56,764 nucleotides of DNA from Ligilactobacillus equi DSM 15833 = JCM 10991 (GTDB lineage Bacteria; Bacillota; Bacilli; Lactobacillales; Lactobacillaceae). The position numbers and the translations under genes are program-made. Numbering within the stretch: position 1 is the first letter of the stretch; the number at the start of each line of letters is the position of its first letter. Of this stretch, positions 39,033 through 49,990 are shown in pieces. Location of the stretch: NCBI RefSeq assembly GCF_000615765.1, contig NZ_BAMI01000008.1, forward strand, positions 1 to 56,764, read 5' to 3'. The notes beneath the pieces were generated by a model. The model made no database searches, was not told the origin of the DNA, and saw nothing but the letters and a program-made list of their open reading frames with translations.

Positions 39033-39056
39033 AAGCAACGACAGCTGTCGTTGCTT
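39033..39056 (-). terminator. purR terminator
   Basis: AAGCAACGACAG/CTGTCGTTGCTT is a perfect 24-nt palindrome, followed on the minus strand by TTTTGCTT. Confidence 0.85.
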
Positions 39057-39062
39057 AACCAG

Positions 39063-39902
39063 TTATTTTTCTTCAGGACCAAAGACCTTGTCCAAATAAT
39101 TACCGGCACTCACAGAAATGGTCTTGTCCACCGTATTAACTTGGTCAACCTTCAATAAAGAGGTGTACTCATCAACCATGCGCTTGCCTTCGAAAGAACC
39201 TTCAGCAAAAACAGTAATTCCGACGAGTTCAGATTCGAATTCTTCAATCATACTCTTCATCCCATTAACTGTCCCGCCGCCTTTCATAAAGTCATCGACG
39301 ACTAAGACGTGAGATCCACGCTTAAGACTACGCTTAGATAATTCCATCTTTTCAATCCGTTCACTAGAACCAGAAACGTAATTTACGGAAACCGTAGAGC
39401 CCTCGGTAATCTTAGAATCCCGACGAACAATCACAAAAGGTACATTAAGATAACTAGAGACACTTTGCGCAATAGGCACACCTTTAGTAGCTACCGTCAT
39501 CACAGCATCAATTTCCTTATCAATATATTGACGGGCAATTACACGACCAACTTTACGTAAGACATCAGGGCGTCCTAAAAGATCAGATAAGTAAACGTAA
39601 CCACCTGGTAAAAGCCGATCTTGTTCTGATAATTCACTGGTCATTTGTGCAATAAAATCGCGCGCTTCATCTTCAGAAATAGAGGGAATAAAACGCGCTC
39701 CTCCAGCAGCTCCCGGAATAGTTTCTAAAATTCCAATTCCTCTTTGAGCAAAAGTCCGTTTCACAATCGCCAAGTCTTCAGATATTGATGATTTGGCCGA
39801 TTCATAACGTTCTGAAAAGAACGTTAAAGAAATTAAGGTGTGTGGTCTTTCTAATAAGTAACGTGTCATATCAATTAAGCGATCACTTCGTTTGGTTTTC
39901 AA
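39063..39902 (-). CDS. purR: Purine operon regulator PurR
   Basis: 279 residues: N-terminal winged helix (about 1-75, RSDRLIDMTRYLLERPHTLI) and a C-terminal phosphoribosyltransferase-like domain with the PRPP loop VLVVDDFMKGGGT. It controls purine genes in response to PRPP. The start is TTG 39902, 6 nt after GGAGG. Upstream sequence (39903-40198) has two CGAAC motifs, pointing to autoregulation. Confidence 0.95.
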   Translation of the reverse strand: MKTKRSDRLIDMTRYLLERPHTLISLTFFSERYESAKSSISEDLAIVKRTFAQRGIGILETIPGAAGGARFIPSISEDEARDFIAQMTSELSEQDRLLPGGYVYLSDLLGRPDVLRKVGRVIARQYIDKEIDAVMTVATKGVPIAQSVSSYLNVPFVIVRRDSKITEGSTVSVNYVSGSSERIEKMELSKRSLKRGSHVLVVDDFMKGGGTVNGMKSMIEEFESELVGITVFAEGSFEGKRMVDEYTSLLKVDQVNTVDKTISVSAGNYLDKVFGPEEK

Positions 39903-40003
39903 ATTTATCCTCCTTTAGTAGCATCTGCATTTTTTATTAATTACACTTGCTATTATACGTTATCTTTCGTTGTTTTCCTAGTTTTTTCCTAAAAAATAAA
40001 CAC

Positions 40004-40082
40004 AACGTTCGTTTTATGTAAAATTTCGATACCTTTTGACTAGCTAAATTTTTCATTTCATCTAAAAAAATTAATGTTCGTC
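40004..40082. promoter_or_regulatory. PurBox-like motifs upstream of purR
   Basis: AACGTTCGTTTTA (40004-40016) and TTAATGTTCGTC (40071-40082) both carry the CGAAC core on the minus strand, in the same orientation and about 67 bp apart. The -10 of purR is probably the TATAAT about 55 nt before its start. In the permease region the cores are in inverted orientation. Confidence 0.6.
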
Positions 40083-40156
40083 AATAAGCAACCTAATTAG
40101 AATATCATTCTCATCCCTGAGCGTCAATCTTTTCTGGAAAAAAATTTTATTTTAGC

Positions 40157-40185
40157 TTGATTTTTAAACCTTTCTACTCTATAAT
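40157..40185 (+). promoter_or_regulatory. tRNA-Gly promoter
   Basis: -35 TTGATT (40157-40162), 17-nt spacer, -10 TATAAT (40180-40185), 13 nt before the tRNA. Confidence 0.78.
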
Positions 40186-40198
40186 AGTACCTGTTATT

Positions 40199-40269
40199 GC
40201 GGGTGTAGTTTAGTGGTAAAATCCCAGCTTCCCAAGCTGATGTCGCGAGTTCGATTCTCGTCACCCGCT
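40199..40269 (+). tRNA. tRNA-Gly, anticodon CCC
   Basis: 71 nt without CCA. Acceptor GCGGGTG/CACCCGC with discriminator T; T-loop TTCGATT. Anticodon loop TTCCCAA gives CCC at positions 34-36, as in the E. coli glyU tRNA. The first anticodon-stem pair (C27-A43) is a mismatch. Confidence 0.9.
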
Positions 40270-40289
40270 TATCGTTTATATTATGACTT

Positions 40290-40317
40290 AACCTCCTGTT
40301 TTATCAGGAGGTTTTTT
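40290..40317 (+). terminator. tRNA-Gly terminator
   Basis: AACCTCCTG - TTTTAT - CAGGAGGTTTTTT. Confidence 0.9.
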
Positions 40318-40397
40318 ACTTACCTTTGGTAATTATTTTTGCAAGTGGAGGCGTTTTCTCTTATAATAAATTTAAAAATATATGGGAGCTGATTTTC

Positions 40398-41210
40398 TTG
40401 ATTAAATTAATTGCAACTGATATTGATGGTACCCTGGTCAATGATGATAAAAAGCTTAGCGCCAAAACTATTGCTACCATCAAAAAAGCCCGTCAAGCTG
40501 GAATTTATGTGGTTTTATGTACTGGTCGTCCCCTCAGCGGTGTCGCTGAATATCTTGAAGAGTTAGGTCTAACCAGTGATGATGATTATGTTATCACCTT
40601 CAACGGAGCAGCAGCCCAAAAAGTCGCCAGTCAAGAAGTGCTCTTCAAACACACTTTAGAATTCGATGAATTCCAAGAACTCTTGGACTTTAGCTTAGCC
40701 AACCAAATTAAGCACCAAATCATTACTCCTGACAACCAAATTTATACTTGTGATTTTGATGTAAGCTCCTACACCGTGCTCGACGCATTCTATACGCACA
40801 TGCCACTACATGTACGTACCAAAGCCGGCTTACCCCAAGATTTGACTTGTGCGAAGTTTATGTGGGCCGATCAAAAAGAAAATCTCGACCGCGGGGAAAA
40901 GATTTTACCTGCTAAACTCAAAAACGGTCTCTACACTGTTCGCAGTGAAGACTGGTTTTTCGAATTTCAAAATGCCAAAGCCACTAAAGGTCAAGCCGTC
41001 TACCAACTAGCAGAACACCTTGGCATCAAACCAGAAGAAGTAATGACGGTTGGCGATCAACAAAATGACCTTTCCATGCTAACACCAGACTTCTTTGGCG
41101 TTGCCATGGGCAATGGTAACGATTTGGTCAAAGCGGCCGCAAAAGTTACCACGGCTAGCAATAATGATGATGGTTTAGCTCAAGCAATCGAAAAATATGT
41201 CCTCAACTAG
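40398..41210 (+). CDS. Cof-type HAD hydrolase (YidA-like sugar phosphatase)
   Basis: 270 residues. DIDGTLVNDDKKLS is the nucleophile Asp motif, LCTGRPLSGV and KATKGQAVYQLAEHLG motifs II-III, and VGDQQNDLSML motif IV; the central cap is the Cof type. It dephosphorylates sugar or nucleotide phosphates in the cytoplasm. The start is TTG 40398 after GGGAG; an ATG-less upstream extension is unlikely. It sits between tRNA-Gly and ispE. Confidence 0.88.
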   Translation: MIKLIATDIDGTLVNDDKKLSAKTIATIKKARQAGIYVVLCTGRPLSGVAEYLEELGLTSDDDYVITFNGAAAQKVASQEVLFKHTLEFDEFQELLDFSLANQIKHQIITPDNQIYTCDFDVSSYTVLDAFYTHMPLHVRTKAGLPQDLTCAKFMWADQKENLDRGEKILPAKLKNGLYTVRSEDWFFEFQNAKATKGQAVYQLAEHLGIKPEEVMTVGDQQNDLSMLTPDFFGVAMGNGNDLVKAAAKVTTASNNDDGLAQAIEKYVLN

Positions 41211-41280
41211 TTTGCGCCCTCTTTCTTTTACAAGTATAATGAAAGCAATATAACTTATCGTACTTGGAGGTGAACCCGGA

Positions 41281-42140
41281 GTGGAAATTATAGAAAAAGC
41301 CCCTGCTAAGCTGAATTTAAGCTTAGATACCCCTTTTCGCCACCCAGACGGCGAACCCGAATGGAAGATGGTCATGATTGCGGTGGACCTGGCGGACTAT
41401 GTAACCGTTAAAACCATCCCACAAAGTCGTAAAATCACGGTCCAAACTAATTCCGGTTTCTTACCTTGTGACAAGCGTAATCTAGCCTATCAAGCAGCTC
41501 TATACTTACAAAGCAAGTTCGACATCAATGAAGGGGTAGCCATTTCAATTCAAAAAAATATCCCTGTTGCCGCCGGCATGGGAGGAGGGTCCGCTGATGC
41601 GGCCGCCGTCTTACGTGCCTAAACCGCGCCTGGCAACTTGGCTTATCTAAAGCTGAGTTAGCGCAAATTGGGTTGCAAATTGATTCCGACGTCCCATTTT
41701 GTATTTATAGCGAACCCGCTCTAGTTACCGGCCGTGGTGAGGTTATCACCCCTTTGGATACCTTACCTCCTATGTGGATTGTCATCGCTAAGCCCAAAGA
41801 TAGTGTCTCCACACCGTCGATTTTGCGACAAATTGTTGAGGAAAATATCGACCACCAAGATGTGGATGCAGTTGTGTCCGCCCTAAAAACCAAGGATTAC
41901 CTAGCCTTGGCTCGCCACGCCGGGAATGCCTTGGAAGGTTTAACTTCCCAAAAACATCCAGAAATTTCCCGGATTAAGGAAAAATGCCTCAAATTTGGGG
42001 CTGACTTTGCCCAAATGAGTGGTACGGGGCCTACTGTTTTTGGTGTCAGCCAAAAACACAGCCGAGCCCAACACATCTATAATAGTCTTCGTGGTTTTTG
42101 TAACGAAGTCTACTTGGTCAGACCCATCCAACTTAGCTAA
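41281..42140 (+). pseudogene. ispE: 4-diphosphocytidyl-2-C-methyl-D-erythritol kinase, one-base deletion
   Basis: GHMP kinase. EKAPAKLNLSLDTPFRHPDG and the ATP loop NIPVAAGMGGGSADAAAVLR are intact, then TAA at 41620-41622. Restoring one T (GCCTTAAAC) gives LNRAWQLGLSKAELAQ and joins the rest: GLQIDSDVPFCI, GRGEVI and AQMSGTGPTVFGV, total 286 residues, the family length. GTG 41281 start 10 nt after GGAGG. This genome has mvaA of the mevalonate route; in lactobacilli the solitary ispE homologue has no known MEP pathway partners, so loss might be tolerated. A sequencing error is the other explanation. Confidence 0.88.
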
Positions 42141-42167
42141 AGTCCTGCTTCGCCAGGACTTTTTTTG
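42139..42167 (+). terminator. ispE terminator
   Basis: AAAGTCCTG - CTTCGC - CAGGACTTTTTTT, overlapping the stop codon region. Confidence 0.88.
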
Positions 42168-42215
42168 CAATGCAACAAAAAAGCCACCGGATTAAATCCG
42201 CCGACCACTGGAAGA

Positions 42216-42452
42216 TTATGCTTCAAAATCTAACTTGATAGTGTTAGTCAACACATCGCGGTAACTGTAAGATACTCTTTCGATGCTTTCTTCTTCACCG
42301 ACCAGTTCCACAATAAAAATTGCCGGGAAGGTACTAGCCAAGGTCCCATGGTGAACCTTTTCGGTATTACTACGGCCCTTGATAGTTACGGTCAAAGGCT
42401 GGCCTAAATGCTCATCGAGATTATGCTTGATTTGTGCCAAATTTGTAGGCAT
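42216..42452 (-). CDS. veg: Veg family protein
   Basis: 78 residues, LAQIKHNLDEHLGQPLTVTI then EKVHHGTLASTFPAIFIVEL and VSYSYRDVLTNTIKL, the Veg/DUF1021 beta-barrel. In Bacillus Veg is an abundant small protein affecting biofilm gene expression. ATG after AAAGAGGTG. Position between ksgA and ispE is conserved in Firmicutes. Confidence 0.95.
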   Translation of the reverse strand: MPTNLAQIKHNLDEHLGQPLTVTIKGRSNTEKVHHGTLASTFPAIFIVELVGEEESIERVSYSYRDVLTNTIKLDFEA

Positions 42453-42543
42453 GATATCACCTCTTTAATAAAACATTTTACCACAGAGTAATCAAAAAGT
42501 AAAATTATACCATACCAACTTATTGAATTCAATCTATAATTCA

Positions 42544-42576
42544 AAAAATCCGCTAGTTTTTTTACTAGCGGATTTT
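42544..42576 (-). terminator. ksgA operon terminator
   Basis: AAAATCCGCTAGT - TTTTTT - ACTAGCGGATTTT, 19 nt after the ksgA stop. Confidence 0.88.
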
Positions 42577-42594
42577 GAGACTAAAAGACTGATT

Positions 42595-43485
42595 TTAAGC
42601 AATTCCAAGCGCCAACAAGGCATCTGACAAAATAATGAAATCGTGAATGGTCAGTCTTTCCGCCCGCACACTTGGAGCAATCCCTACTTTTTCTAAGGCT
42701 TGAGTCATCGTCGCTTTAACTTCTGAATCTTTTCCATAAAGGCCTTGAAGGTTATTCCATAGACTCTTTCTCCGGTGCATGAAAGCTCCACGTACTAACT
42801 TATTGAAGTGTTTTTCATCTTGGGGCTTTTCTGCAATGACTTCCTTCTTCTTGAGGGCAATAATGGCTGAGTCAACCTTAGGCTGTGGCATGAAGACCGT
42901 CTTAGGGACAATAAAAGCAATTTCTGCATCCATCGCATATTGAATCCCAATGGATAAAGAAGAATAATCCTTGCTACCAGGTTGAGCCGAAAGTCTTTGC
43001 GCAACTTCTTTTTGCATCATCACCACAATCGTCGCAAAATCAATACCTGATTCCAGAAGATGCATGATAATTGGCGTTGTGATGTAATAAGGTAAGTTGG
43101 CCACCAACTTCAAATTATGTTTACCATCAAAATTTGCCGCAATTAAAGCCGCTAAATCCGCCTTTAAAACATCCTGGTGGACAATCGTCACATTATCATA
43201 AGGTGACAAGGTTTCCCCAAGGACCGGAATTAAACGGTCATCAATTTCTAAGGCCATTACTTGATGAGCCCTTTTCGCTAGTTGTTCTGTTAAGGCCCCA
43301 ATCCCTGGGCCAATTTCAATCACATCATCTTCAGGACCGACTTCGGCTGCAGCTACAATATTCTTCAAAATATTAATGTCAGTTAAAAAATTTTGGCCTA
43401 AACTCTTCTTGAAATTCAAGCCGTAAGTTTCCATGATTGCCTTCGTCCGTGTCGGTGAGGCAATTTCAGGGATTTGGTTGGTCAT
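42595..43485 (-). CDS. rsmA: 16S rRNA (adenine1518-N6/1519-N6)-dimethyltransferase
   Basis: 296 residues (KsgA). KKSLGQNFLTDINIL, IGPGIGALTEQLAKR (SAM site) and the catalytic NLPYYITTPI. It dimethylates two adenines in helix 45 of 16S rRNA. ATG 43485 overlaps the rnmV stop by one base and has GGAGG 7 nt upstream, so tatD-rnmV-rsmA form one operon. Confidence 0.97.
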   Translation of the reverse strand: MTNQIPEIASPTRTKAIMETYGLNFKKSLGQNFLTDINILKNIVAAAEVGPEDDVIEIGPGIGALTEQLAKRAHQVMALEIDDRLIPVLGETLSPYDNVTIVHQDVLKADLAALIAANFDGKHNLKLVANLPYYITTPIIMHLLESGIDFATIVVMMQKEVAQRLSAQPGSKDYSSLSIGIQYAMDAEIAFIVPKTVFMPQPKVDSAIIALKKKEVIAEKPQDEKHFNKLVRGAFMHRRKSLWNNLQGLYGKDSEVKATMTQALEKVGIAPSVRAERLTIHDFIILSDALLALGIA

Positions 43486-44048
43486 TAAAGTTCCTCCGTA
43501 ATTTCTTGCATTGCTTCTTCAAATTCTTCCGGGGTAATTTGGAAAAGATTCAAGCGCTTATGAAGTTGTTTGCCATTGGTATAACCAATATGCAAGTATT
43601 CTCCCAATAATTGGCGCTTCTTCTTAGCATCTGCTCCTGACATTAACCCCGCTTGCATTAACATGGTCTTGGTAATTAGTTCTTCACCTTCAGGTTCTTC
43701 CGTATACAGATTCTTCAAGGCTGATCGAATCGCTTCAGGACTAGCATGTTCGACCCCAAGACTACCTTGTCCATGAGGCACAGCTTCTCGGCGATTTAAA
43801 AAGGCGTGTTTCACACCAGGAACGGCCTCACGAATTGTCTTACGAATTTTTTCCCCTGAAAAATCTGGATCTGTAAAGACAATCACGCCTCGCTTGTCAT
43901 GTAATTCTTCAATATATTCTAAAGTTTCATCGCTAATGGCAGAGCCCCGCGTTTCTAAGGTGTCGGCATTCACGGCCTGGTGAATGCGTTCCGTATCGGA
44001 CTTACCTTCCACCACGATGACTTCTCTAATCTTTAATTTTTCCGTCAT
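43485..44048 (-). CDS. rnmV: Ribonuclease M5
   Basis: 187 residues. The Toprim domain shows VVEGKSDTERI and FTDPDFSGEKIRK, the metal-binding Glu and DxD. RNase M5 matures 5S rRNA in Firmicutes; a 5S gene is at 56563 in this window. Overlaps tatD by four bases and rsmA by one. Confidence 0.96.
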   Translation of the reverse strand: MTEKLKIREVIVVEGKSDTERIHQAVNADTLETRGSAISDETLEYIEELHDKRGVIVFTDPDFSGEKIRKTIREAVPGVKHAFLNRREAVPHGQGSLGVEHASPEAIRSALKNLYTEEPEGEELITKTMLMQAGLMSGADAKKKRQLLGEYLHIGYTNGKQLHKRLNLFQITPEEFEEAMQEITEEL

Positions 44049-44809
44049 ATTCCTAAAATTCTTTCTGTATTCTCCGTCGTTTTTTGGGCTAATTCTTGCG
44101 CAGATAGACCTAGCTTTTGAGCTAAAAATTCCAAAGTATAGCGCGTCATTGCCGGCTCATTCAACCGCCCTCTAAAAGGTAAGGGTGTTAGATAAGGCGC
44201 ATCCGTTTCTACCAAAATTTTATCCAGTGGTGTATTTAAAGCCGCATCTAAAACTTCCTTAGCATTACCAAAAGTCACTACTCCACTATAAGACAAATAC
44301 ATGCCTAATTCAAGAAACTTCTGTGCCCATTGTTGATCACCATTAAAAGAGTGCATAATTCCTCCAAATTGATCAACCTGTGCGGCCTTTAAAATAGGAT
44401 AAGTATCAAAAATCGCATCGCGATTGTGAATCGTGACTGGCATATTTAATTCTTTGGCTAAATCTAGCTGGCGCTTAAACACCGCCTTTTGTTGGTCATG
44501 ATCTACTTCATTATGGTAGTCTAGCCCAATTTCACCTAAGACTTTAACCTTTTCATGTTTCAATAAATCTAACAACCATTTTTCCATTCGATCATCATAT
44601 TTATCAGCACTATCCGGGTGGATGCCAACGGCACCATAAAAGTGGTTATACTTTTCAATCAAGGGCAACATTCTTTGCGCGCTTTCCTGGTCGTAAGCCA
44701 CAATTAACATTTGTTTAACTTCCATTGCCAAAGCTCGCTCAATTACATCAGGAATATCTTGAGCAAATTGCCAAGCATTAATATGAGTGTGGGAATCAAA
44801 AATCTGCAT
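44045..44809 (-). CDS. tatD: TatD family metal-dependent hydrolase
   Basis: 254 residues. DSHTHINAWQF, LGEIGLDYHNEVD, VTIHNRDA and ETDAPYLTP are the metal ligands of TatD DNases. First gene of tatD-rnmV-rsmA, 48 nt after the metG stop with a hairpin in between, so some read-through from metG is likely because no separate promoter is clear. Confidence 0.95.
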   Translation of the reverse strand: MQIFDSHTHINAWQFAQDIPDVIERALAMEVKQMLIVAYDQESAQRMLPLIEKYNHFYGAVGIHPDSADKYDDRMEKWLLDLLKHEKVKVLGEIGLDYHNEVDHDQQKAVFKRQLDLAKELNMPVTIHNRDAIFDTYPILKAAQVDQFGGIMHSFNGDQQWAQKFLELGMYLSYSGVVTFGNAKEVLDAALNTPLDKILVETDAPYLTPLPFRGRLNEPAMTRYTLEFLAQKLGLSAQELAQKTTENTERILGI

Positions 44810-44827
44810 TTTCTACCTCTATTCTGC

Positions 44828-44852
44828 AAAAAAAGCAGCTTAAAGCTGCCTT
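44828..44852 (-). terminator. Hairpin between metG and tatD
   Basis: AGGCAGCTTTAAGCTGCTTTTTTT on the minus strand, a short stem with T-run. May be a partial terminator. Confidence 0.75.
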
Positions 44853-44856
44853 TTTC

Positions 44857-46911
<2,055 letters not shown>

Positions 46912-46955
46912 TCAATAGTTTTCATTATAGCATAGTTTTCCTTATAATTGACCCC

Positions 46956-47654
46956 TTAAACCTGGACTTGAGCAAATTGCTCCCTGGCATCCCCGATAAT
47001 TTGTTGTGCTCCTCGAGGCAAAGACAGTGCCTCCCGATTTAAAGCTACAACTTGCGCTCGAGACTGACGATATTCCAATAAATCAGCAAAAGGATAGACA
47101 ACCAGCGAGGTACCACAAACTACCAATAAATCTGCTCTTTGGATTGCGACTATCGCCCTTTGAAGCCGTGATGTAGGAATCCCTTCTTCATAAAGAATGA
47201 TATCTGGTCGTAAAACACCGCCACAACCTATGTGGATGGGACTAGCCAAATAATCCTGATAGGATAAATGTCTTTGACCACATTTTTGACAAAAAATTTC
47301 GTAAAGATTACCATGAAACTCCACCAAACAATCCTCGGGGGTTCCAGCCTGACGATGTAAATCATCAATATTTTGGGTGATAATTTTCGCCCGACCTTTT
47401 TGTGCAAGCTGCGCCATTTTTTGGTGGATAACATTGGGTTGCGCCTTGGGGTAATACATTTTTTGCACAAACGCGTAAAATTTCTGTGGCTCTTTAGCCA
47501 AACAAGTGCGACTCAACAAATATTCCGGCCGTTCTTTGCCACCATAAAGGCCACCTTTGGAACGGTAGTCTGGAATTCCCGAAGCCGTTGAAACGCCTGC
47601 TCCAGTCAAAAAAACAATCTTTTGCGCTTGATCCAAATAAGTTTGTAAATCCAT
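46956..47654 (-). CDS. Sir2 family NAD-dependent protein deacylase
   Basis: 232 residues. TGAGVSTASGIPDYRSKGG (NAD loop), TQNIDDLHRQAG and the catalytic EFHGNLYEIFC are present. Zinc site: CQKC, then HIGC where most sirtuins have CxxC, so one ligand is His. Removes acyl groups from lysines, releasing O-acetyl-ADP-ribose. ATG 47654 has AGGGGG upstream; it follows the IpaB/EvcA gene by 24 nt in the mvaA operon. Confidence 0.93.
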   Translation of the reverse strand: MDLQTYLDQAQKIVFLTGAGVSTASGIPDYRSKGGLYGGKERPEYLLSRTCLAKEPQKFYAFVQKMYYPKAQPNVIHQKMAQLAQKGRAKIITQNIDDLHRQAGTPEDCLVEFHGNLYEIFCQKCGQRHLSYQDYLASPIHIGCGGVLRPDIILYEEGIPTSRLQRAIVAIQRADLLVVCGTSLVVYPFADLLEYRQSRAQVVALNREALSLPRGAQQIIGDAREQFAQVQV

Positions 47655-47678
47655 TTCTATGCGCCCCCTCTGCAACAA

Positions 47679-48620
47679 CTAACGGATTAAGTAAGTAAAA
47701 CCAAGTTCTTGTAGGTACTGTCCTACTGGTTGTTCGTAGAGACGTTTCATCTCCTCCGGACTAGATTCTGCAGGTAAAGAGAGGACAAAGGAGTTTTGCC
47801 CATCATTTTTAAAACGACCAATATAAGCATCCTTGAATTTCAGATTATCCTGTAAATTGCTATGGTAAATTTCAAAGAGTTGACTTAATTGTAGGCGAGT
47901 TTGTCTCTGACTCAAAACCGGACTTAGGGTCATAAATTCCTTAAGCCCCATCGGTGCATATCCTGCATCTTGTAAGATTTGGTCAAAACCATCCCATAAG
48001 CGCACAATCGCCCGACGCACATTACTTGGTGTGTTAAGTTCTTTTTCCAACATTACTTGATAAAGCATTTGAGCATAACGGAAAGAGACAGGATTATTTT
48101 GGGCAAACAACTGGATTATATCTTCATCACCACCTTGGAAGAAAACCAAAGCGTCTAAAAGTGTCAAAATCCGTAAAACTAACCATTGATCAGCTTCTTC
48201 TTCCTTAGGGAAACGTTGTACGACCCCTTCTAAATAAAGCTGTTCGATTTCTTCCGTAATAAAGCCGCGCTTCCTTTGTTCTTGATAAATACGGGCATGC
48301 AAAACTGCGCTATATAAGTCACTCCCCGCAGCAGTCAAAGTCGCATCTAAGTCCTTATCACCGGTCGTAACATTCACGCTTGCTTGAGGTGTCTTATCAA
48401 ACATTAACATGAAGTGCAAGAGTTCATGAGAAATTGTGTATTCAGGAGCTGTTTGGTCATAAACATCAACTTGCACCTTACCATCAGCGACATAATGTTG
48501 CCCGTGGTCATGGCGCAAATAACCAATTTTTTCATTTTTGGGGTAGTTGATTTGTATTTCTTGGGGATGGATTGCTTTTACCTCTTCTAAAAGCGCTTCT
48601 AAAGCTGGACTAAATGTCAT
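47679..48620 (-). CDS. IpaB/EvcA family protein with HELLH zinc-protease motif
   Basis: 313 residues. The name used for homologues in lactobacilli is historical. I see YTISHELLHFMLMFD (HExxH) near residue 92, after KVQVDVYDQTAPE, which is compatible with a zincin-type metallopeptidase; the third ligand is not obvious. The rest is helical with no signal peptide or membrane segment, so cytoplasmic. Its ATG at 48620 is one base after the mvaA stop (TAATATG), so it is translationally coupled. Function unknown. Confidence 0.75.
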   Translation of the reverse strand: MTFSPALEALLEEVKAIHPQEIQINYPKNEKIGYLRHDHGQHYVADGKVQVDVYDQTAPEYTISHELLHFMLMFDKTPQASVNVTTGDKDLDATLTAAGSDLYSAVLHARIYQEQRKRGFITEEIEQLYLEGVVQRFPKEEEADQWLVLRILTLLDALVFFQGGDEDIIQLFAQNNPVSFRYAQMLYQVMLEKELNTPSNVRRAIVRLWDGFDQILQDAGYAPMGLKEFMTLSPVLSQRQTRLQLSQLFEIYHSNLQDNLKFKDAYIGRFKNDGQNSFVLSLPAESSPEEMKRLYEQPVGQYLQELGFTYLIR

Positions 48621-48621
48621 A

Positions 48622-49896
48622 TTAATTTCCTCGACTTTCACGTATTTGTGCTAATAATTGACGGGCGCTATTTTCATCACGTTTACCCGCCTTTTCCATT
48701 TGGGCTACTAGACTAGTAACCTCACTTTGAGTGGCTCCCACTTTGACTGCCAGGGTCTTTAATTGTAGGTGCATATGGCCTTTTTGAATTCCGTCAGTGA
48801 CTAAAGCCTTCAGAGCTGCTAAATTTTGTCCCAACCCAACCGCAACAATCACCGTTGCTAGTTGTTTTGCATCCTTAATTTGTAGGAGCTGGTGATTGGC
48901 CTTTACTAAAGGAATGACCCCAATCGAACCACCTACCGAACCAACGGGCATAGGTAGGGTCAGACTACCATGAAGCTTACCATCTTGATAGTTCCATTGA
49001 CTTAAACCACGGTACTGACCATCACGACTAGCATAGGCATGAGCACCTGCTTCAATCGCACGCCAATCATTCCCCGAAGCAAGCACCACCGCATCGATTC
49101 CGTTCATAATTCCCTTATTATGGGTGGCAGCCCGAGACGGATCTAATTGTGCTACATGACTTGCTAGAGCAATCTTTTGGGCGACCTCTTCACCGGATAA
49201 TTCTCCTTTGGCTAGGAGTTTCGGTTCAATTTCACAAGTTACCGTCACTAAACTATGCACAGCATAGTTGGATAAAATCGCCATCAAGACTTCTTGGCCC
49301 AGTTCTTGACGTATTTTTTGAGCTAAGGCTTCTAGCATTGTGTTCAACATATTAGCTCCCATGGCTTCTTGAACGTCAACCGCTAAATCAAGTGACAGTA
49401 AGCCTTCACTTTCGGAAAGAATCCGTACTTCTAAAAAACGTGCGCCACCACCACGTTTCACAATAGAAGGGTGAGCTTCATTGGCACAGGCCAAAAAATC
49501 AGCTTCCTGAGCTAAAATTGTTGCTTTCAGTTTGGCAGGCTCCGCCACCTTTTCTAACACCACCTGCCCTACCATTAAGCGTTCCGTAATATGACTTTGA
49601 AAGCCCCCAGCCCGTTTGACCAGGCCGGCTCCATTACTGCTAGCAGCAACCACCGAGGGTTCTTCCGTGACCATTGGAATCAGGTACTCATGACCATCAA
49701 TAACATAATTGGTAGCTAAACCTTGGGGTAAGCTATAATCAGTCACATAATTTTCAATCAAGCTATCAAATAATTCGGCTTGGTGACCGTTTACTTGGAA
49801 TAATTTAATTTCATCATCAGATAATAATTGGCTTTGCGCCAAAATGGCGAGACGCTCTTGCCAGGATTTTTGATAAAATTTATGGATTGCTTTCAT
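48622..49896 (-). CDS. mvaA: Hydroxymethylglutaryl-CoA reductase, class II
   Basis: 424 residues. FDSLIENYVTDYSLPQGLAT and NYVIDGHEYLIPMVTEEPSV match bacterial class II HMG-CoA reductases; NKGIMNGIDAVVLASGNDWR and GGSIGVIPLVKANHQLL follow. It reduces HMG-CoA to mevalonate for isoprenoids. ATG 49896 follows GGAGG by 5 nt. First gene of an operon with the HELLH and Sir2 genes. Confidence 0.96.
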   Translation of the reverse strand: MKAIHKFYQKSWQERLAILAQSQLLSDDEIKLFQVNGHQAELFDSLIENYVTDYSLPQGLATNYVIDGHEYLIPMVTEEPSVVAASSNGAGLVKRAGGFQSHITERLMVGQVVLEKVAEPAKLKATILAQEADFLACANEAHPSIVKRGGGARFLEVRILSESEGLLSLDLAVDVQEAMGANMLNTMLEALAQKIRQELGQEVLMAILSNYAVHSLVTVTCEIEPKLLAKGELSGEEVAQKIALASHVAQLDPSRAATHNKGIMNGIDAVVLASGNDWRAIEAGAHAYASRDGQYRGLSQWNYQDGKLHGSLTLPMPVGSVGGSIGVIPLVKANHQLLQIKDAKQLATVIVAVGLGQNLAALKALVTDGIQKGHMHLQLKTLAVKVGATQSEVTSLVAQMEKAGKRDENSARQLLAQIRESRGN

Positions 49897-49990
49897 GAAG
49901 ACCTCCATTAAGACTTAAGAATTTCCTTAATTATACCACAGATTATCTTTGCTATAATGAGTGAGGAAACTATCGAGAAGGTGAAGTTAT

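Noticed and set aside
42180-42206. Terminator after veg from the CGGATTAAATCCG dyad
   Set aside because: The loop would be too small for the full stem and the outer pairs are mismatched; the downstream T-run is suggestive only.
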